Shown here piece after piece: positions 63,583 through 64,000 of a DNA stretch of 64,000 nucleotides. The DNA comes from Cytobacillus solani (GTDB lineage Bacteria > Bacillota > Bacilli > Bacillales > Cytobacillaceae), in the NCBI RefSeq assembly GCF_001420595.1, contig NZ_LJIX01000006.1, forward strand, positions 3,581,058-3,645,057, written 5' to 3'. The notes under the pieces are model-generated. The model was not told the DNA's origin. It saw nothing but the letters and a program-made list of their open reading frames with translations, and did not search any database. The stretch's first letter is position 1, and each line of letters opens with the position of its first letter. The translations under genes were made by a program, and so were the position numbers.

Positions 63583-63611
63583 ATTATAGCTTATCAGCGG
63601 ACAAAACTAAA
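63583..63611 (-). promoter_or_regulatory. Possible promoter of mreBCD
   Basis: TATAAT (63588-63583) on the minus strand, with a poor -35 (TTTAGT) 17 bp upstream. The 144-bp gap to radC has no other likely promoter; no terminator for radC was found there. Confidence 0.4.
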
Positions 63612-63614
63612 GTG

Positions 63615-64000
63615 TTATAAATACCCTTTTTCCTTCAGGCTCACAAATTTATTATCCCCGATAATCAGATGATCGAGCACTTCAATTCCAATAATTTTCC
63701 CACACTCAGAAAGTCGTTTCGTTACGTCAATATCCTCTCTGCTCGGTGTTGGGTCTCCGCTCGGGTGGTTATGAAGGCAAATAATTGATGCTGCTGAGCG
63801 TCTAAATGCCTCTTTGAATACCTCTCTCGGATGTACAATGGAGGAATTTAGACTGCCAATAAAAATGGTCTGTTTGTGCAGGACTTGGTTTTTCGTATTT
63901 AAATATAGGCATACGAAATGCTCCTGCGAAAGAAATCTCATGTCATTCATTACATATTTCGCTCCATCCTCTGGTGAGCGGATGACATAGCGATCATCAA
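63615..64000 (-). CDS. radC: DNA repair protein RadC (JAB/MPN domain), 5' end beyond window
   Basis: The C-terminal 128 codons are present; the N-terminal part lies beyond position 64000. The frame reads through the window edge ([28 protein letters not shown]), so the ATG at 63950 is internal. It is a JAMM metalloprotease-like domain with [22 protein letters not shown] (HxHPSGDxxPSxxD motif), usual for RadC. A role in recombination repair was proposed in E. coli but is disputed; B. subtilis radC has no clear repair phenotype. It lies upstream of mreB in the same direction, as in B. subtilis. Confidence 0.93.
   Translation of the reverse strand, partial: DDRYVIRSPEDGAKYVMNDMRFLSQEHFVCLYLNTKNQVLHKQTIFIGSLNSSIVHPREVFKEAFRRSAASIICLHNHPSGDPTPSREDIDVTKRLSECGKIIGIEVLDHLIIGDNKFVSLKEKGYL

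Overview
The window is a stretch of core chromosome from an endospore-forming member of the Bacillaceae (Bacillus sensu lato). The evidence is gene order and content. A B. subtilis-like cluster runs mltG, yrzB-yrrK-yrzL, alaS, recD2, mnmA, yrvO, cymR, rarA, tcdA, 6S RNA, aspS-hisS, dtd, relA, apt, recJ, secDF, comN, spoVB, yajC-tgt-queA-ruvBA, bofC, coxA, safA, niaR, pheA-pheB-obg-spo0B, rpmA-prp-rplU, spoIVFBA, minCD, mreBCD, radC. Sporulation genes (spoVB, bofC, coxA, safA, spo0B, spoIVFA/B) are scattered through it. DNA is AT-rich, ribosome binding sites are strong GGAGG types, and almost everything lies on the minus strand, as expected for leading-strand genes on one replichore.

Layout. 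1-10.4 kb: partial mltG, the yrzB-yrrK-yrzL operon, alaS behind an alanine T-box, yrrI, small genes (including one 44-codon and one 55-codon gene), a PRC-barrel protein, recD2 and a TPR protein. 10.4-21.9 kb: mnmA, cysteine desulfurase and cymR (sulfur relay and control), a YczE-like membrane protein overlapping cymR, rarA on the plus strand, a five-gene GntR/ABC operon (yhcEFGHI-like) that B. subtilis keeps elsewhere, tcdA, a flavin oxidoreductase and 6S-1 RNA (bsrA). 21.9-34.8 kb: aspS and hisS behind a histidine T-box, the SH3-amidase YrvJ, dtd-relA, recJ-apt and a cation diffusion facilitator. 34.9-45.4 kb: secDF, comN, spoVB, yrbG, a yrzE homologue with an apparent ATA start, yajC, tgt, queA, ruvB, ruvA. 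45.4-51 kb: a lipoprotein, bofC, coxA, a CotS/YutH-like kinase-fold protein, safA and niaR (without its usual nadABC/nifS neighbours). 51-64 kb: pheA, pheB, obg, spo0B, rpmA-prp-rplU with an L21 leader, an RNase E/G homologue (absent from B. subtilis), spoIVFB/FA, minD/minC, mreD/C/B and 5'-truncated radC.

How it works together. Translation and tRNA supply dominate: AlaRS, AspRS/HisRS, MnmA, TcdA, QueA/Tgt, Dtd, L21/L27. Around them sit DNA repair (RecD2, RuvAB, RecJ, RarA, YrrK, RadC), stringent response (RelA, Apt), protein export (SecDF, YajC), shape and division (MreBCD, MinCD) and spore morphogenesis. RNA-level control is rich: two T-boxes, 6S RNA, an L21 leader, and many intrinsic terminators.

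I found no mobile element with a transposase, prophage, CRISPR array, rRNA, tRNA or defence system. The least explained sequence is intergenic: two arrays of short direct repeats with a 20-21 bp period but unrelated units (13139-13241, 23781-23893), two families of dispersed palindromic repeats (1840-2025 and 58936-59110; 10460-10740 and 40731-41010), a nested hairpin at 27781-27847, and a terminator-bounded stretch upstream of safA with no gene. Where the sequence shows a better ribosome binding site, start codons below were moved downstream of the longest possible open frame; this is stated in each entry.
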